From assembly GCF_029223255.1 (NCBI RefSeq), contig NZ_JARHUC010000011.1:1-64000 (forward strand): a stretch of DNA of 64,000 bases, written 5' to 3'. The stretch comes from Albimonas marina (lineage in GTDB: Bacteria > Pseudomonadota > Alphaproteobacteria > Rhodobacterales > Rhodobacteraceae). This document shows positions 47,641 to 58,566 of the stretch, one piece after another (the first letter of the stretch is position 1; each line of letters starts with the position of its first letter). Below the pieces are notes generated by a model that was not told where the DNA came from, ran no database searches, and saw nothing but the letters and a program-made list of their open reading frames with translations. A program made the translations under genes and the position numbers.

Positions 47641-48258
47641 TCAGCCGAGGCGGGCCAGCAGCGCCTCGACCAGCGCCTGCGCCTCGCGTGCGGCGGTGGA
47701 GCGGGGCGAGGTCTCGGAGGCGGCGCGCCCCTCGAGGAAGGCGGTCGAGAAGGCGACGCGGTTGCCCAGCGTGACCGGCAGGATGTCGGCGCCCGCCTCG
47801 GCCAGGGCCGCCTCGACCGCGGGGCCGGCGCCGCCGCGGGGCGGCACGCGGTTGAGGATCACCACGGCGGGCGTCTTCTCGCGCGCGGCCATCTCCAGGA
47901 TCGGCTGGGTGGCCCAGGCGTCCATGGGGCTCGGCTGGCAGGGGATCGCCACCAGGTCGGCCGCGCGCACCGCGGCGCGCAGCAGCACGTCGGCGTTGCC
48001 CGGGCAGTCGGCGAGCACGATCTCCCCGGCCTTGGCGGCGCGGCGCAGCGCGGTCGAGGCCTGCCACTCCGACGCGCTCTCGATCGGCAGGGCGTCGGCG
48101 CCGCGCAGGTCGTTCCAGCGCGTCAGGCTGCGCTGGGGGTCCAGGTCCACCAGCGAGGGCGCCCGGCCCATCGCCGCCAGCGCCGCCGCCGTCTGAACCA
48201 GCAGCGTGGTCTTGCCGGCGCCGCCCTTCTGCTGGGCGAAGACGAGGGTGCGGGTCAT
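47641..48258 (-). CDS. ParA-family ATPase (orphan)
   Basis: The 205-residue protein has the deviant Walker A motif QQKGGAGKTT (about 9-18), the DLDPQRSLTRW Walker A' element and ADCPGNAD as Walker B. Small ParA/VirC1-type ATPases position DNA or protein cargo on the nucleoid. No ParB, replication gene or parS-like repeat cluster is adjacent, so this is a chromosomal orphan and plasmid origin is unlikely. It is followed by the GNAT gene. Confidence 0.9.
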   Translation of the reverse strand: MTRTLVFAQQKGGAGKTTLLVQTAAALAAMGRAPSLVDLDPQRSLTRWNDLRGADALPIESASEWQASTALRRAAKAGEIVLADCPGNADVLLRAAVRAADLVAIPCQPSPMDAWATQPILEMAAREKTPAVVILNRVPPRGGAGPAVEAALAEAGADILPVTLGNRVAFSTAFLEGRAASETSPRSTAAREAQALVEALLARLG

Positions 48259-48388
48259 CGACGGATCTCCGGGATGCGGGCGTGTTAACGGAACGAAAAC
48301 TCTTTGGGGCGGAATGGCAAGCGGTTGCGCGGGGGGCGCGGTGCGGCGAGGATGCCTGACGTCCGGGGACCGACTGGGAGAGATGGGG

Positions 48389-48970
48389 ATGAGATCACGC
48401 TTGGGGACCGTCGCCGCGCTGGCGCTGGCGGGGATCGTCGCGGCGGGGGCCGCGCTGGCCGAGCCGGTGAAGCTGAAGCGCGCCGACCCGCAGCCCGAGG
48501 GGCTGAAGCAGGGCCTGTCCGTGAAATACGGCTACCCCGCCGAGGTGCGCGAGCTGAAGATCGCCAAGGACTACCGCTCGGGCGCCGAGACCGGCCCCCC
48601 GCTGGTGGGCTTCGACTACATGGACAGCGCGCCGGGCCAGAACGCCCTGACCTCGAAGCGCGCGGAGAGAGTGGTCGCGATCATAAAGGGTTACCTGCAT
48701 TTCGACCAGGCCGGCATCTGGCGGATGCGCTGGCATTCCAACGACGGGCTCGAGGTGATGGTGGGGGGCGAGGAGGTCTACCGCCACGACGGCCGCCACA
48801 CCTGCGAGACGCTCGGCTGGAAGGACGACTACCTGATCGAGGAGCCCGGCTGGTACGAGGTCGAGGCGGTCTGGTTCCAGCGCCTGAACACCTCCTGCCT
48901 GATGATGGAGTGGCAGCCGCCCGGCGGGTCCTGGGCGTGGACCCCCAACGAGGCGACCGGCTACCAGTGA
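48389..48970 (+). CDS. secreted PA14-like protein
   Basis: The 193-residue protein has a signal peptide (VAALALAGIVAAGAALA-EP). The domain resembles PA14-type folds: GYLHFDQAGIWRMRWHSNDG followed by LEVMVGGEEVYRHDG and WYEVEAVWF. PA14 domains often bind carbohydrates. Two cysteines (HTC and TSC) could form a disulfide. The start could also be the ATG at 48383, six bases earlier; 48389 has better spacing to GGGAGAG. It is divergent from the ParA gene. Confidence 0.65.
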   Translation: MRSRLGTVAALALAGIVAAGAALAEPVKLKRADPQPEGLKQGLSVKYGYPAEVRELKIAKDYRSGAETGPPLVGFDYMDSAPGQNALTSKRAERVVAIIKGYLHFDQAGIWRMRWHSNDGLEVMVGGEEVYRHDGRHTCETLGWKDDYLIEEPGWYEVEAVWFQRLNTSCLMMEWQPPGGSWAWTPNEATGYQ

Positions 48971-49260
48971 GCCGCGCGGCCCCGGCGGAGCCTCCGCCGG
49001 GGCGCACCGAATCCCCCGTCATGGATGTGGCCTCCACGCATCGGGCCCGGGCGAGACCCCGTGCACGATCCGTGCAGACGCGCGTCTGCACGCGCGTTGC
49101 GTCCGCCCGCCGGAACGGCGTCTCGGCGGGGCGGACCGCAAGCCGGGTTCAACGCCATTTTCACCTAGGTCGAGGCAAACTCGCCGGCTCCGCCCGCGGG
49201 CCCCGGCCGCCGTCCGCCGGCGGGGACGCGGGGCGCGGCGGCCGGGCGGAGGGGCTGCAC
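48971..49260. other. intergenic region with a perfect 20-bp palindrome
   Basis: The gap contains the perfect dyad at 49072-49091 and, just before it, a second CGTGCA motif (49060-49065). The rest is featureless. The dyad lies 170 bp upstream of the BrnA-like gene. Confidence 0.5.
49072..49091. promoter_or_regulatory. perfect 20-bp palindrome, possible operator
   Basis: GTGCAGACGC is followed immediately by its exact reverse complement. Such a dyad without a loop is typical of a dimeric repressor site. The nearest downstream gene encodes a BrnA-like (ribbon-helix-helix type) protein, which makes autoregulation a reasonable guess. Confidence 0.45.
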
Positions 49261-49689
49261 ATGGGCTGCAAGAGCAATGAGCTGAGTCTGGCGGAGGAGG
49301 CCGAGGCCTCGGCCCTGCGCCTGGCCTCGCGCGGGGAGATGGAGCTGGCGGAGGGCCAGCTGATGCTGGGCCGGATCATGCGCGACCTCGACCGCGAGCT
49401 GCGCGGCGTCGACCTCGACGCCGCCGAGCGCCGCCTGCGCAACCGGCGCGAGCGCGAGTCGATCCTGCGCGCCAAGGACGAGGCGCGGCGCGAACAGCTC
49501 AAGGTCATCCCGCGCGGCTGGCGGCTGACCGACATCGAGGCGCCCGTCGCCCCGGGCAAGACCCGCGTGACCCTGCGCCTGGACGACGACGTCCTGCGCT
49601 GGTTCCGCAAGATGGGCCCCGGCTACCAGACCCGGATCAACACGGTGCTGCGGGCCTACTGGCAGGCGAAGGCGGACGGGGCGATCTGA
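49261..49689 (+). CDS. BrnA-like antitoxin family protein, no toxin partner
   Basis: The 142-residue protein has a C-terminal BrnA-type motif (TRVTLRLDDDVLRWFRKMGPGYQTRINTVLRAYW read in two blocks, about residues 100-133), the ribbon-helix-helix-like DNA-binding tail of BrnA antitoxins. The N-terminal 95 residues are highly charged and probably helical. BrnA normally pairs with the RNase toxin BrnT, but neither flanking gene resembles BrnT. It is therefore an orphan that probably acts as a regulator. The ATG at 49261 is at the start of an uninterrupted helical region. Confidence 0.75.
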   Translation: MGCKSNELSLAEEAEASALRLASRGEMELAEGQLMLGRIMRDLDRELRGVDLDAAERRLRNRRERESILRAKDEARREQLKVIPRGWRLTDIEAPVAPGKTRVTLRLDDDVLRWFRKMGPGYQTRINTVLRAYWQAKADGAI

Positions 49690-49893
49690 GGCTCGGCCGG
49701 GGCCGGGATCCCCCATGCGCCCGGCCGGACCTCGGCGCGGCCGAGGCTGGACGAGGCCGGTCCGGGGTGGTTCCGTGGGGAGAGGCCCGGCGGCCGGAGG
49801 CGCATCGCCGCGCCGCGTCCGGGGAAGCCGCGGAGCGGCGCGGCCGGGGCCCGGCCCCCGCCGCGCCTGCGGGTCTGCAGGGGAGGGGTCCGC

Positions 49894-50451
49894 ATGGCCG
49901 CGCGCAGGCCGCTGGAACTGGAGCTGGAGCCGGGCGAGCGCCTCCTGTGGCGCGGCCGGCCGGTCCCGCGCGCGGGGTGGGGCCTGCCGCAGCTCGCCGG
50001 CCTGATCGTGGGCGGGCCGACGGCGCTGGGCGGGATCTGGATGGCGCAGGCGCAGCTTCGCGCGACGGGCGGCGACGCGTTCGCGGCCCTGCCGGCGCTG
50101 GTCGCGATCGGCTTCGGCCTCGCCGCCCTGATCGCCGGCCTGTGGTACGAGCCCCGCCGCCGCGCCGCGACCGTCTACGTCCTGACCGACCGCCGCGGCG
50201 CCGTCCTGACCCGCGACCCGATCTTCGGCCGCACGGTCATGGCCCGCCCGATCCTCGAGGGCGAGGTGCTGGAGCTGAAGGAGCACGGCGACGGCTCCGG
50301 CTCGGTCTGGTTCCACCGCGAGACCTTCCGGCGCAGCGGCGACGACCCCGGCACGGTCCGCCACCGCAGCCTGGGGTTCCTGGACGTCGAGGATCCGGGG
50401 CAGGTCTTCATGCTCATCCGCGGGCTGCGGGACGCGGCGAAGCAGGGCTGA
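49894..50451 (+). CDS. membrane protein with bacterial PH-like domain
   Basis: The 185-residue protein starts with the short motif LEPGERLLWRGRPVP. It has two membrane segments (about 32-52 and 64-86). A cytoplasmic domain (TVYVLTDRRGAVLTRDPIFGR) of the bPH/YdbT type follows. The family is widespread and of unknown function. The frame begins at the ATG preceded by AGGGGTCCGC. It lies 204 bp after the BrnA-like gene on the same strand and may be independent. Confidence 0.75.
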   Translation: MAARRPLELELEPGERLLWRGRPVPRAGWGLPQLAGLIVGGPTALGGIWMAQAQLRATGGDAFAALPALVAIGFGLAALIAGLWYEPRRRAATVYVLTDRRGAVLTRDPIFGRTVMARPILEGEVLELKEHGDGSGSVWFHRETFRRSGDDPGTVRHRSLGFLDVEDPGQVFMLIRGLRDAAKQG

Positions 50452-50551
50452 CCCCGTTTCGCCCCTTCGGACGCTGCGTCCGTCTTCGGGTTCCATTTGC
50501 TGAATGCGATGTTAACCTGCCCTGACGCTGGGCGCGGGCGGAGGGGTGAGG

Positions 50552-51601
50552 ATGACCGATTTCAACGGCACGGCGGGGCCGGACGACCTGAAGGGCGAGG
50601 GCGGCGACGACCGCCTCTACGGCTTCGGCGGGGACGACAAGCTCTGGGAGTCCGAGGGCGTCGACAGCTTCTACGGCGGCGAGGGCTTCGACACCTATTA
50701 CGGGTTCATCGACGACGCGAGCCTCGACGACCGGGGGATGTGGGCCGACCTGAAGAAGGGCAAGGCCCGCGACACCACCGGCGCCGACGCCTTCCTGGAA
50801 AGCATCGAGGAGGTGGTCGGCTCGGCCGGGTCGGACCGGCTGCTGGGGTCCGGCGCGGCCGAGACCTTCTCGCCGGTCGACGGGGACGACTACGTCGACG
50901 GCCGCGGCGGCATCGACCAGATCTATTTCTGGGTCTCGCCCTTCGCGACGCGGGGCACGTTCGTCGACCTGAAGAAGGGGGTGGCGATCGACCCCTCGGG
51001 CGGCCGGGACGTGCTGAAGAACATCGAGAACGTCCATGTCGACGTGACCGACGACAAGGTGCTGGGCGACGGCGGGGACAACCTCTTCCGCGACCGGGGC
51101 GGCGACGACCTGTTCAACGGCCGCGGCGGCGACGACTGGATCTGCTACGACCGGGGCAAGTACATCGACGGCGACGTCTCGGTGAAGGTCTGGCTGAACA
51201 AGGGGAAGTCGAAGGACTCCGACGGCGACGTCGACAAGCTCAAGAACATCGAGAGCATCCGCGGCACGTTGTTCGACGACGTGCTGGTGGGGGACCGCGG
51301 GGACAACGGCCTCAACGGCCGGGTCGGCGCCGACAAGGTGAAGGGCGGCGGCGGCGAGGACACGTTCTTCTACAGCTGGTCGGGCTACTCGAGCCGGGAG
51401 ATGGGCGTCGACGTGATCCTCGATTTCCAGGACGGGTGGGACACGATCCAGGTCGACCTGGGGTTCGAGAGCCGCGAGGACCTCGAGCAGCTGGAGATCG
51501 ACGTGAAGAAGAACGTCGCGACCGTCGCGTTCGACGCGTTCTTCCTGAAGGTAAAGGGCGACATCGAGGGGCTGGGCCTCGAGGACTTCTCCCTGTTCTG
51601 A
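50552..51601 (+). CDS. RTX calcium-binding repeat protein
   Basis: The 349-residue acidic protein has glycine/aspartate nonapeptide-type repeats (GEGGDDRLYGFGGDDKL, GGDDLFNGRGGDDW, GRVGADKVKGGGGEDTF). They are organised in about three 75-residue modules. Each begins with DLKKGxAxD or WLNKGKSKD, then IExVxGSxxDDxLxG, then the calcium-binding turns. No catalytic domain or N-terminal signal is seen, as expected for type I secreted proteins, whose signal is C-terminal (DFSLF end). No type I exporter genes are nearby. The ATG at 50552 follows GAGGGGTGAG. Confidence 0.85.
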   Translation: MTDFNGTAGPDDLKGEGGDDRLYGFGGDDKLWESEGVDSFYGGEGFDTYYGFIDDASLDDRGMWADLKKGKARDTTGADAFLESIEEVVGSAGSDRLLGSGAAETFSPVDGDDYVDGRGGIDQIYFWVSPFATRGTFVDLKKGVAIDPSGGRDVLKNIENVHVDVTDDKVLGDGGDNLFRDRGGDDLFNGRGGDDWICYDRGKYIDGDVSVKVWLNKGKSKDSDGDVDKLKNIESIRGTLFDDVLVGDRGDNGLNGRVGADKVKGGGGEDTFFYSWSGYSSREMGVDVILDFQDGWDTIQVDLGFESREDLEQLEIDVKKNVATVAFDAFFLKVKGDIEGLGLEDFSLF

Positions 51602-51606
51602 GGCGG

Positions 51607-51630
51607 GAGCGGGGCCGGGCGGCCCCGCTC
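51607..51630. terminator. hairpin between convergent RTX and rimO genes
   Basis: A perfect 10-bp stem GAGCGGGGCC / GGCCCCGCTC with loop GGGC lies between the two stops. It lacks a T-tract but is placed to terminate both transcripts. Confidence 0.55.
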
Positions 51631-51636
51631 GGCCAT

Positions 51637-53004
51637 TCAGACCGTGCGCCCGAAGAGGTCGTACTCCGAGGCGTCGGTGATCTCGATGCGGATCATCTCG
51701 CCGACCTCGAAGGTCTCGCCCTCGGCGGCCTCGACGAAGACGTTTCCGTCGATCTCGGGGGCGTCGGAGGCGGTGCGGGCCACCGCGTCGCCGTCCACGT
51801 CGATCTCGTCCACCACCGCCCAGGCCCTGGTCCCGACCTTGCCGGCGAGCTTGGCGGCGGAGATGCGCTGGGCGGCCTCCATGAAGCGGGCGTGGCGCTC
51901 CTCCTTCACCGCCTCCGGCACGTGGTCGGGGAGATCGCGGGAGGGGGCGCCGACCACGTTCTCGTACTTGAAGCAGCCGACGCGATCGAGCTGGGCGGCC
52001 TCGAGCCAGTCGAGCAGGTGCTGGAACTCGTCCTCCGTCTCGCCGGGGAAGCCGACGATGAAGGTGGAGCGGACCACGAGGTCGGGGTTGATCGCGCGCC
52101 AGGCGGCCAGCCGCTCGAGCGTGTCCTCGGAGGCGGCGGGGCGGCGCATCCGGCGCAGCACCTCGGGGTGGGAGTGCTGGAAGGGGATGTCGAGATAGGG
52201 GAGGAGGCCGGCGGGCGCCGCCTCGGCCGAGGTCCGGCACATCAGCGGTATCAGGGCGTCGACGTGCTTGTACGGATAAATGTAGTGCAGCCGCGTCCAC
52301 AGGCCGAGGGAGGCGAGGCCCTGGGCGAGGTCCTGCACGTGGGTGCGGTATTCATCATCGCGCCAGCGATGAACTGGGTGGCGCAGGTCACGCCCGTAGG
52401 CGGAGGTGTCCTGGGAGATCACCAGCAGCTCGCGCACCCCGGCCTCGGCCAGCTTCTCGGCCTCGCGCAGCACCGCGTGGACGGGGCGGGAGGCGAGGGG
52501 GCCGCGGAGCTGGGGGATGATGCAGAAGGCGCACTTGTGGTTGCAGCCCTCGGAGATCTTGAGCCAGGCGTAGTGGCGGGGCGTCAGCTTCAGGCCCTGC
52601 GGGGGCACGAGGTCGATCAGGGGATTGGGGGCCACGGGGGCGGCGGCGCGGACCGCCTCGATCACCTGCTCGTACTGCTGGGGGCCGGTGACGGCGAGGA
52701 CCTTGGGGTGCTGGCCGGTGATGAAGGCGGGGTCGGCGCCGAGGCAGCCGGTGACGATCACGCGGCCGTTCTCGGCGAGCGCCTCGCCGATGGCGTCGAG
52801 CGACTCGGCGCGGGCCGAATCGAGGAAGCCGCAGGTGTTCACGATCACGGCGTCGGCGCCTGCGTAATCGGGGGAGAAGTCGTATCCCTCGGCCCGCAGG
52901 CGGGTGAGGATTCGCTCGGAATCGACCAGCGCCTTGGGGCAGCCGAGCGAGACCATGCCCACTTTTCGAGACGGGATCGGGGTTTCCGGCGAACGGTTGC
53001 TCAT
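51637..53004 (-). CDS. rimO: ribosomal protein S12 methylthiotransferase RimO
   Basis: This radical-SAM enzyme adds a methylthio group to an aspartate of ribosomal protein S12. The 455-residue protein has the N-terminal UPF0004 domain with [10 protein letters not shown], a later [10 protein letters not shown] and the matching cysteine (TGCLGAD). The radical-SAM CxxxCxxC motif is GCNHKCAFC, and a C-terminal TRAM domain is present. The frame starts at 53004 and matches the family length. It appears to be monocistronic. Confidence 0.97.
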   Translation of the reverse strand: MSNRSPETPIPSRKVGMVSLGCPKALVDSERILTRLRAEGYDFSPDYAGADAVIVNTCGFLDSARAESLDAIGEALAENGRVIVTGCLGADPAFITGQHPKVLAVTGPQQYEQVIEAVRAAAPVAPNPLIDLVPPQGLKLTPRHYAWLKISEGCNHKCAFCIIPQLRGPLASRPVHAVLREAEKLAEAGVRELLVISQDTSAYGRDLRHPVHRWRDDEYRTHVQDLAQGLASLGLWTRLHYIYPYKHVDALIPLMCRTSAEAAPAGLLPYLDIPFQHSHPEVLRRMRRPAASEDTLERLAAWRAINPDLVVRSTFIVGFPGETEDEFQHLLDWLEAAQLDRVGCFKYENVVGAPSRDLPDHVPEAVKEERHARFMEAAQRISAAKLAGKVGTRAWAVVDEIDVDGDAVARTASDAPEIDGNVFVEAAEGETFEVGEMIRIEITDASEYDLFGRTV

Positions 53005-53180
53005 GATCGGGGCGCTTTGTCTCTGTCTGGGGCGGGAAGGCCGGGCGAGGCGTTTTCAGCTTCTCACGATATGAATTGTCTGTTAAAACGGGGCAGATCG
53101 AGGAGCAACGGCCATTCGCCCCGCTCCCGAACAGATGTTCGCGAGCCGGGGAAGCTCGCCCGAAGGATATGGAGTTGGGA

Positions 53181-54020
53181 ATGCGCAGCCTGAATGTGGG
53201 GATCGTCGGCCTGGCGCTCGTGGGGGTCGCTGCTCTTCTGCCGCAGAACGCTTCGGCGTACGCGAGCTACTCGGTGGACGTGGACACCACGACGACCGCG
53301 TCGCTCGGCGGGACCGGCACGGTCTCGATCGTGAACTACTACTCGGGCGTCGAGAAGTCCGGCTACGTTGACGCCGGCGGCGTCAGCACGTTCACCAACA
53401 CGGTCAACACCGTCGGGACCGGGTCGGGCGAGAACGACATCCTGCTGAGCGGCGTCGCGACCGGCGACACCTCGGCGTCGGACGCCTACTGGTCGAACCC
53501 GAACACCAACGTGAAGCTGCCCACCAACGCCAACACGCTGGGCACGATCGTCACGATCGCGGGTCTGACGGCCGACACCAACCTGTCGCTCGACATGACG
53601 CTCGATTACCTGCTGAGCACGATCGTCACCCCGGGCAGCACCGCATACTCCTACTTCAACTGGACGGTGACCTATCAGACCCGCACCGCCGGCGCGACGC
53701 TGCCGACCGCGTGGTCGAACTGGATGCCGAGCTACGTGATCGGCGGCAACACCACCTACTTCGGCCCGGGCTCGACCCTGTTCGGCGAGTCCAACTGGGG
53801 CTTCCACCTGACCCAGAACGGCAACTCCGCCTCGGGCACCGACCAGTTCGCGATCAACACGCTGCTGGACGACGCGCTGGAGTATCGCTTCCGCCTCGCC
53901 CTCGAGGTCCGCGGCGCCGCCGAGTCGACCGCCGTGCCGCTGCCCGCCGCCCTGCCGATGCTGGGCGCCGCGATGGCCGGCCTGGGCCTCTTCGCCGCGA
54001 AGCGTCGCAAGAAGGCCTGA
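53181..54020 (+). CDS. secreted protein with VPLPA-CTERM sorting signal
   Basis: The 279-residue protein has a signal peptide (GIVGLALVGVAALLPQNASA) and a long Thr/Ser/Asn/Gly-rich beta region with little charge. Its C-terminal tripartite signal is VPLPAALPMLG, a hydrophobic stretch (MLGAAMAGLGLF) and AAKRRKKA. This is the VPLPA-CTERM variant of PEP-CTERM signals, recognised by an exosortase-like protease, so the mature protein should be processed at the inner membrane and exported. No exosortase is in the window. The ATG at 53181 (GGAG 8 nt upstream) was preferred to one at 53169. A strong terminator follows. Confidence 0.85.
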   Translation: MRSLNVGIVGLALVGVAALLPQNASAYASYSVDVDTTTTASLGGTGTVSIVNYYSGVEKSGYVDAGGVSTFTNTVNTVGTGSGENDILLSGVATGDTSASDAYWSNPNTNVKLPTNANTLGTIVTIAGLTADTNLSLDMTLDYLLSTIVTPGSTAYSYFNWTVTYQTRTAGATLPTAWSNWMPSYVIGGNTTYFGPGSTLFGESNWGFHLTQNGNSASGTDQFAINTLLDDALEYRFRLALEVRGAAESTAVPLPAALPMLGAAMAGLGLFAAKRRKKA

Positions 54021-54055
54021 GGCCGACGCTGCAAGGCGCGACCCGATCCAACAGG

Positions 54056-54089
54056 AAAGCCGCCCTTCGGGGCGGCTTTCTTCGTTTCC
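54056..54089 (+). terminator. rho-independent terminator
   Basis: A perfect 10-bp stem AAAGCCGCCC / GGGCGGCTTT with a TTCG tetraloop is followed by CTTCGTTTCC. It lies 35 bp after the VPLPA-CTERM gene. Confidence 0.9.
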
Positions 54090-54445
54090 GGGCGCCGGTC
54101 GCGGCGCGGGGGACGAGATCGGGCGGCACGCGGGCCCGGCGACGGCGGCCGGGAGCGACAGGCCGCCGGGATCCGGCCGCGAATCGAGCGGGCGGGCCGC
54201 TCCGGCGCCGGGCCGAGACGGGCGCCCGGAGGCTGAACCCGGCCTGACCGGAGCGACGCCCACGGTCTCGGCCGCGCAGGACGGCCGCCGGGGGCGCGGA
54301 CGCGGCCGGATCCGTCGATCCAGACGGTTGCGCGGGCCGGGCCTGCGCCTGCGGCGGGCCTACGCGCAGCACCCGCGAGCCGATACGCGTTCATCGCCGG
54401 ACGATTTCGCTCGCCATCCGTTTGCGGAAGGGCTAAGGCCGCCTT
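54090..54445. other. intergenic region before the MFS gene
   Basis: About 356 bp lie between the terminator and the MFS transporter start. No coding potential or repeat was recognised; the last 80 bp are less G/C-rich and probably contain the promoter. Confidence 0.4.
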
Positions 54446-55702
54446 ATGAGCCGCTCTCCCGTCCCCATCGCCGAAGCTCCGAACTACCCGTTCTGGCGCC
54501 GTCCCGTGGCCCTGCTGATCCTGCTCGCCGCGGGCATGCCGCTCAGCTTCGCGACCTGGAACGCGCTGCTGAACAACTTCGTCATCGAGGCGGCGAACTT
54601 CGACGGCTCGGACATCGGCTGGCTGCAGACGGTGCGCGAGATCCCAGGCTTCGCGGCCATCGGGGTGATCGCCGTCATCATCTTCGTGCGCGAGCAGACG
54701 CTGGCCCTGATCTCGCTGATGGCGCTGGGCGCCGCGGTGGCGGTGACGGCCTATTTCCCGACCTTCGGGGGGCTGCTGATCACCACCTTCATCGGCTCGC
54801 TCGGCTTCCACTACTACGAGACGGTGAACCAGTCCCTCCAGCTGCAATGGCTGTCGAAGGAGCAGGCGCCCAAGGTGCTGGGCTGGATCCTGTCGGCGGC
54901 CTCGGCCGCCTCGCTCGCGGCCTATGCGCTGATCGTGGGGGCCTGGAAGGCCTTCGATCTGAGCTACGAGACGGTCTACCTGGTCGGCGGCATCGCCACG
55001 CTGGCGGTCGTGATCTTCGCCTGGTTCGCCTTCCCCAAGTGGGAGGCGCCGAACCCGCAGATCAAGAAGATGGTGCTGCGCAAGCGCTACTGGCTCTATT
55101 ACCTGATGCAGTTCTTCTCGGGCGCGCGGCGGCAGATCTTCGTGGTCTTCGCGGCGTTCATGATGGTCGAGAAATTCGGCTACCAGGTGCACGAGGTCAC
55201 GGCGCTGTTCCTGATCAACTACCTGGCCAACATGCTGTTCGCGCCGCTGGTGGGGCGGATGATCGCCCGCTTCGGCGAGCGGCTGGCGCTGACGCTGGAG
55301 TATGCGGGGCTGGTGGGGGTGTTCACGCTCTACGCCGGGATCTACGCCTTCGACTGGCCGGCCTGGGCGGCGGCGGCGCTCTATGTCGTCGATCACCTGC
55401 TGTTCGCGATGGCCTTCGCGCTGAAGACCTATTTCCAGAAGATCGCGGCGCCGGGCGACATCGCGCCGACGGCGGCGGTGGCCTTCACGATCAACCATAT
55501 CGCGGCGGTCTTCCTGCCCGCCTCGCTGGGCTACCTGTGGCTGGTCAGTCCCGAGGCGGTGTTCGTCCTCGCTGTGGGGCTGGCGGCGTGCTCGCTGGGG
55601 CTGGCGCGGCTGATCCCCCGCCACCCGGAGGAGGGGCGCGAGACGATCCTCGCGGCCCGCGCGCCGCTGAGCCCGCCCCCGCCGGCCACGCCGGCGGAGT
55701 GA
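54446..55702 (+). CDS. major facilitator superfamily transporter
   Basis: The 418-residue inner-membrane protein has about 12 hydrophobic segments. MFS-like loops appear at GWLQTVREIPGF between early helices and GRMIARFGERLAL between helices in the second half, a motif-A-like basic loop. The substrate is unknown. It precedes a MATE exporter by 84 bp on the same strand, so an export-type operon is possible. The C-terminus ends in a Pro/Ala-rich tail. The ATG at 54446 gives a short hydrophilic N-terminus before the first helix. Confidence 0.85.
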   Translation: MSRSPVPIAEAPNYPFWRRPVALLILLAAGMPLSFATWNALLNNFVIEAANFDGSDIGWLQTVREIPGFAAIGVIAVIIFVREQTLALISLMALGAAVAVTAYFPTFGGLLITTFIGSLGFHYYETVNQSLQLQWLSKEQAPKVLGWILSAASAASLAAYALIVGAWKAFDLSYETVYLVGGIATLAVVIFAWFAFPKWEAPNPQIKKMVLRKRYWLYYLMQFFSGARRQIFVVFAAFMMVEKFGYQVHEVTALFLINYLANMLFAPLVGRMIARFGERLALTLEYAGLVGVFTLYAGIYAFDWPAWAAAALYVVDHLLFAMAFALKTYFQKIAAPGDIAPTAAVAFTINHIAAVFLPASLGYLWLVSPEAVFVLAVGLAACSLGLARLIPRHPEEGRETILAARAPLSPPPPATPAE

Positions 55703-55786
55703 ACCGGGCGCGCGCGATGGCTGCGATCCTCCCCTCCGCCCTGCGCGCGCCCTTCGGGCCGCGCCGCCCGGCCGGCGGAGGCGCGC

Positions 55787-58154
<2,368 letters not shown>

Positions 58155-58566
58155 GGCGCCGCGGCGGGCGTCGCGCGCGGGGGTCCTGAAGGGCTCGCGG
58201 CGCGGGGCGGGCGGGGGCGCGTTTGGGCGCCGTTTCCTGGGGCGGGCGGAGGGAGGAGCCTCCGACGTTGCGCCTCCGGGTCGTTTTCGCCTTTTGCTGA
58301 GACGGCCGGCAGGGCCGGCCTCTGGCGAGCGTGCTGGCCGAGTCGCGCCGCGCCTCAAGGCCAAGCCCGGCTTCGCCGGGTCGCCTCGCGAGCCTTGACC
58401 CGCGACCCGACTCGCCTCGTCCGCGGGCGGGGCGCATTGCGGAGCGCCGGGCGGGCGGGGCGCGGAGGCCTCCGGGGCCCCGTGGGCGAGGCGGTTGCGG
58501 GGCGCGCCTCTGGTCTCTGCGCGCGCCGCGGGGCAGGGTGGCGGGCGAGCCTTCCGGGAGAGATCC
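58155..58566. other. intergenic region holding a degenerate copy of the dispersed repeat
   Basis: This 412-bp gap contains the third, diverged palindrome copy at 58340-58413. Before it lies a separate hairpin GGCCGGC-AGG-GCCGGCC (58304-58320). Nothing coding is credible. Confidence 0.5.
58340..58413. repeat. degenerate copy 3 of the structured palindrome (core only)
   Basis: The core layout of the other copies is recognisable: GAGTCG ... TCAAGG-C-CAAG, an apical hairpin CCCGGC-TTC-GCCGGG, TCGC-TCGCGA, then CCTTGACCC ... CGACTC. The distal arms have diverged and pair only partly. Confidence 0.65.

Noticed and set aside
47641..48258. Plasmid partition locus
   Set aside because: There is a ParA-type ATPase only. 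There is no ParB, no replication initiator and no iterons, and the surroundings are housekeeping genes.
49261..50451. BrnT-BrnA toxin-antitoxin module
   Set aside because: The neighbouring gene encodes a PH-like membrane protein, not BrnT, and no short toxin frame was found upstream of the BrnA-like gene.
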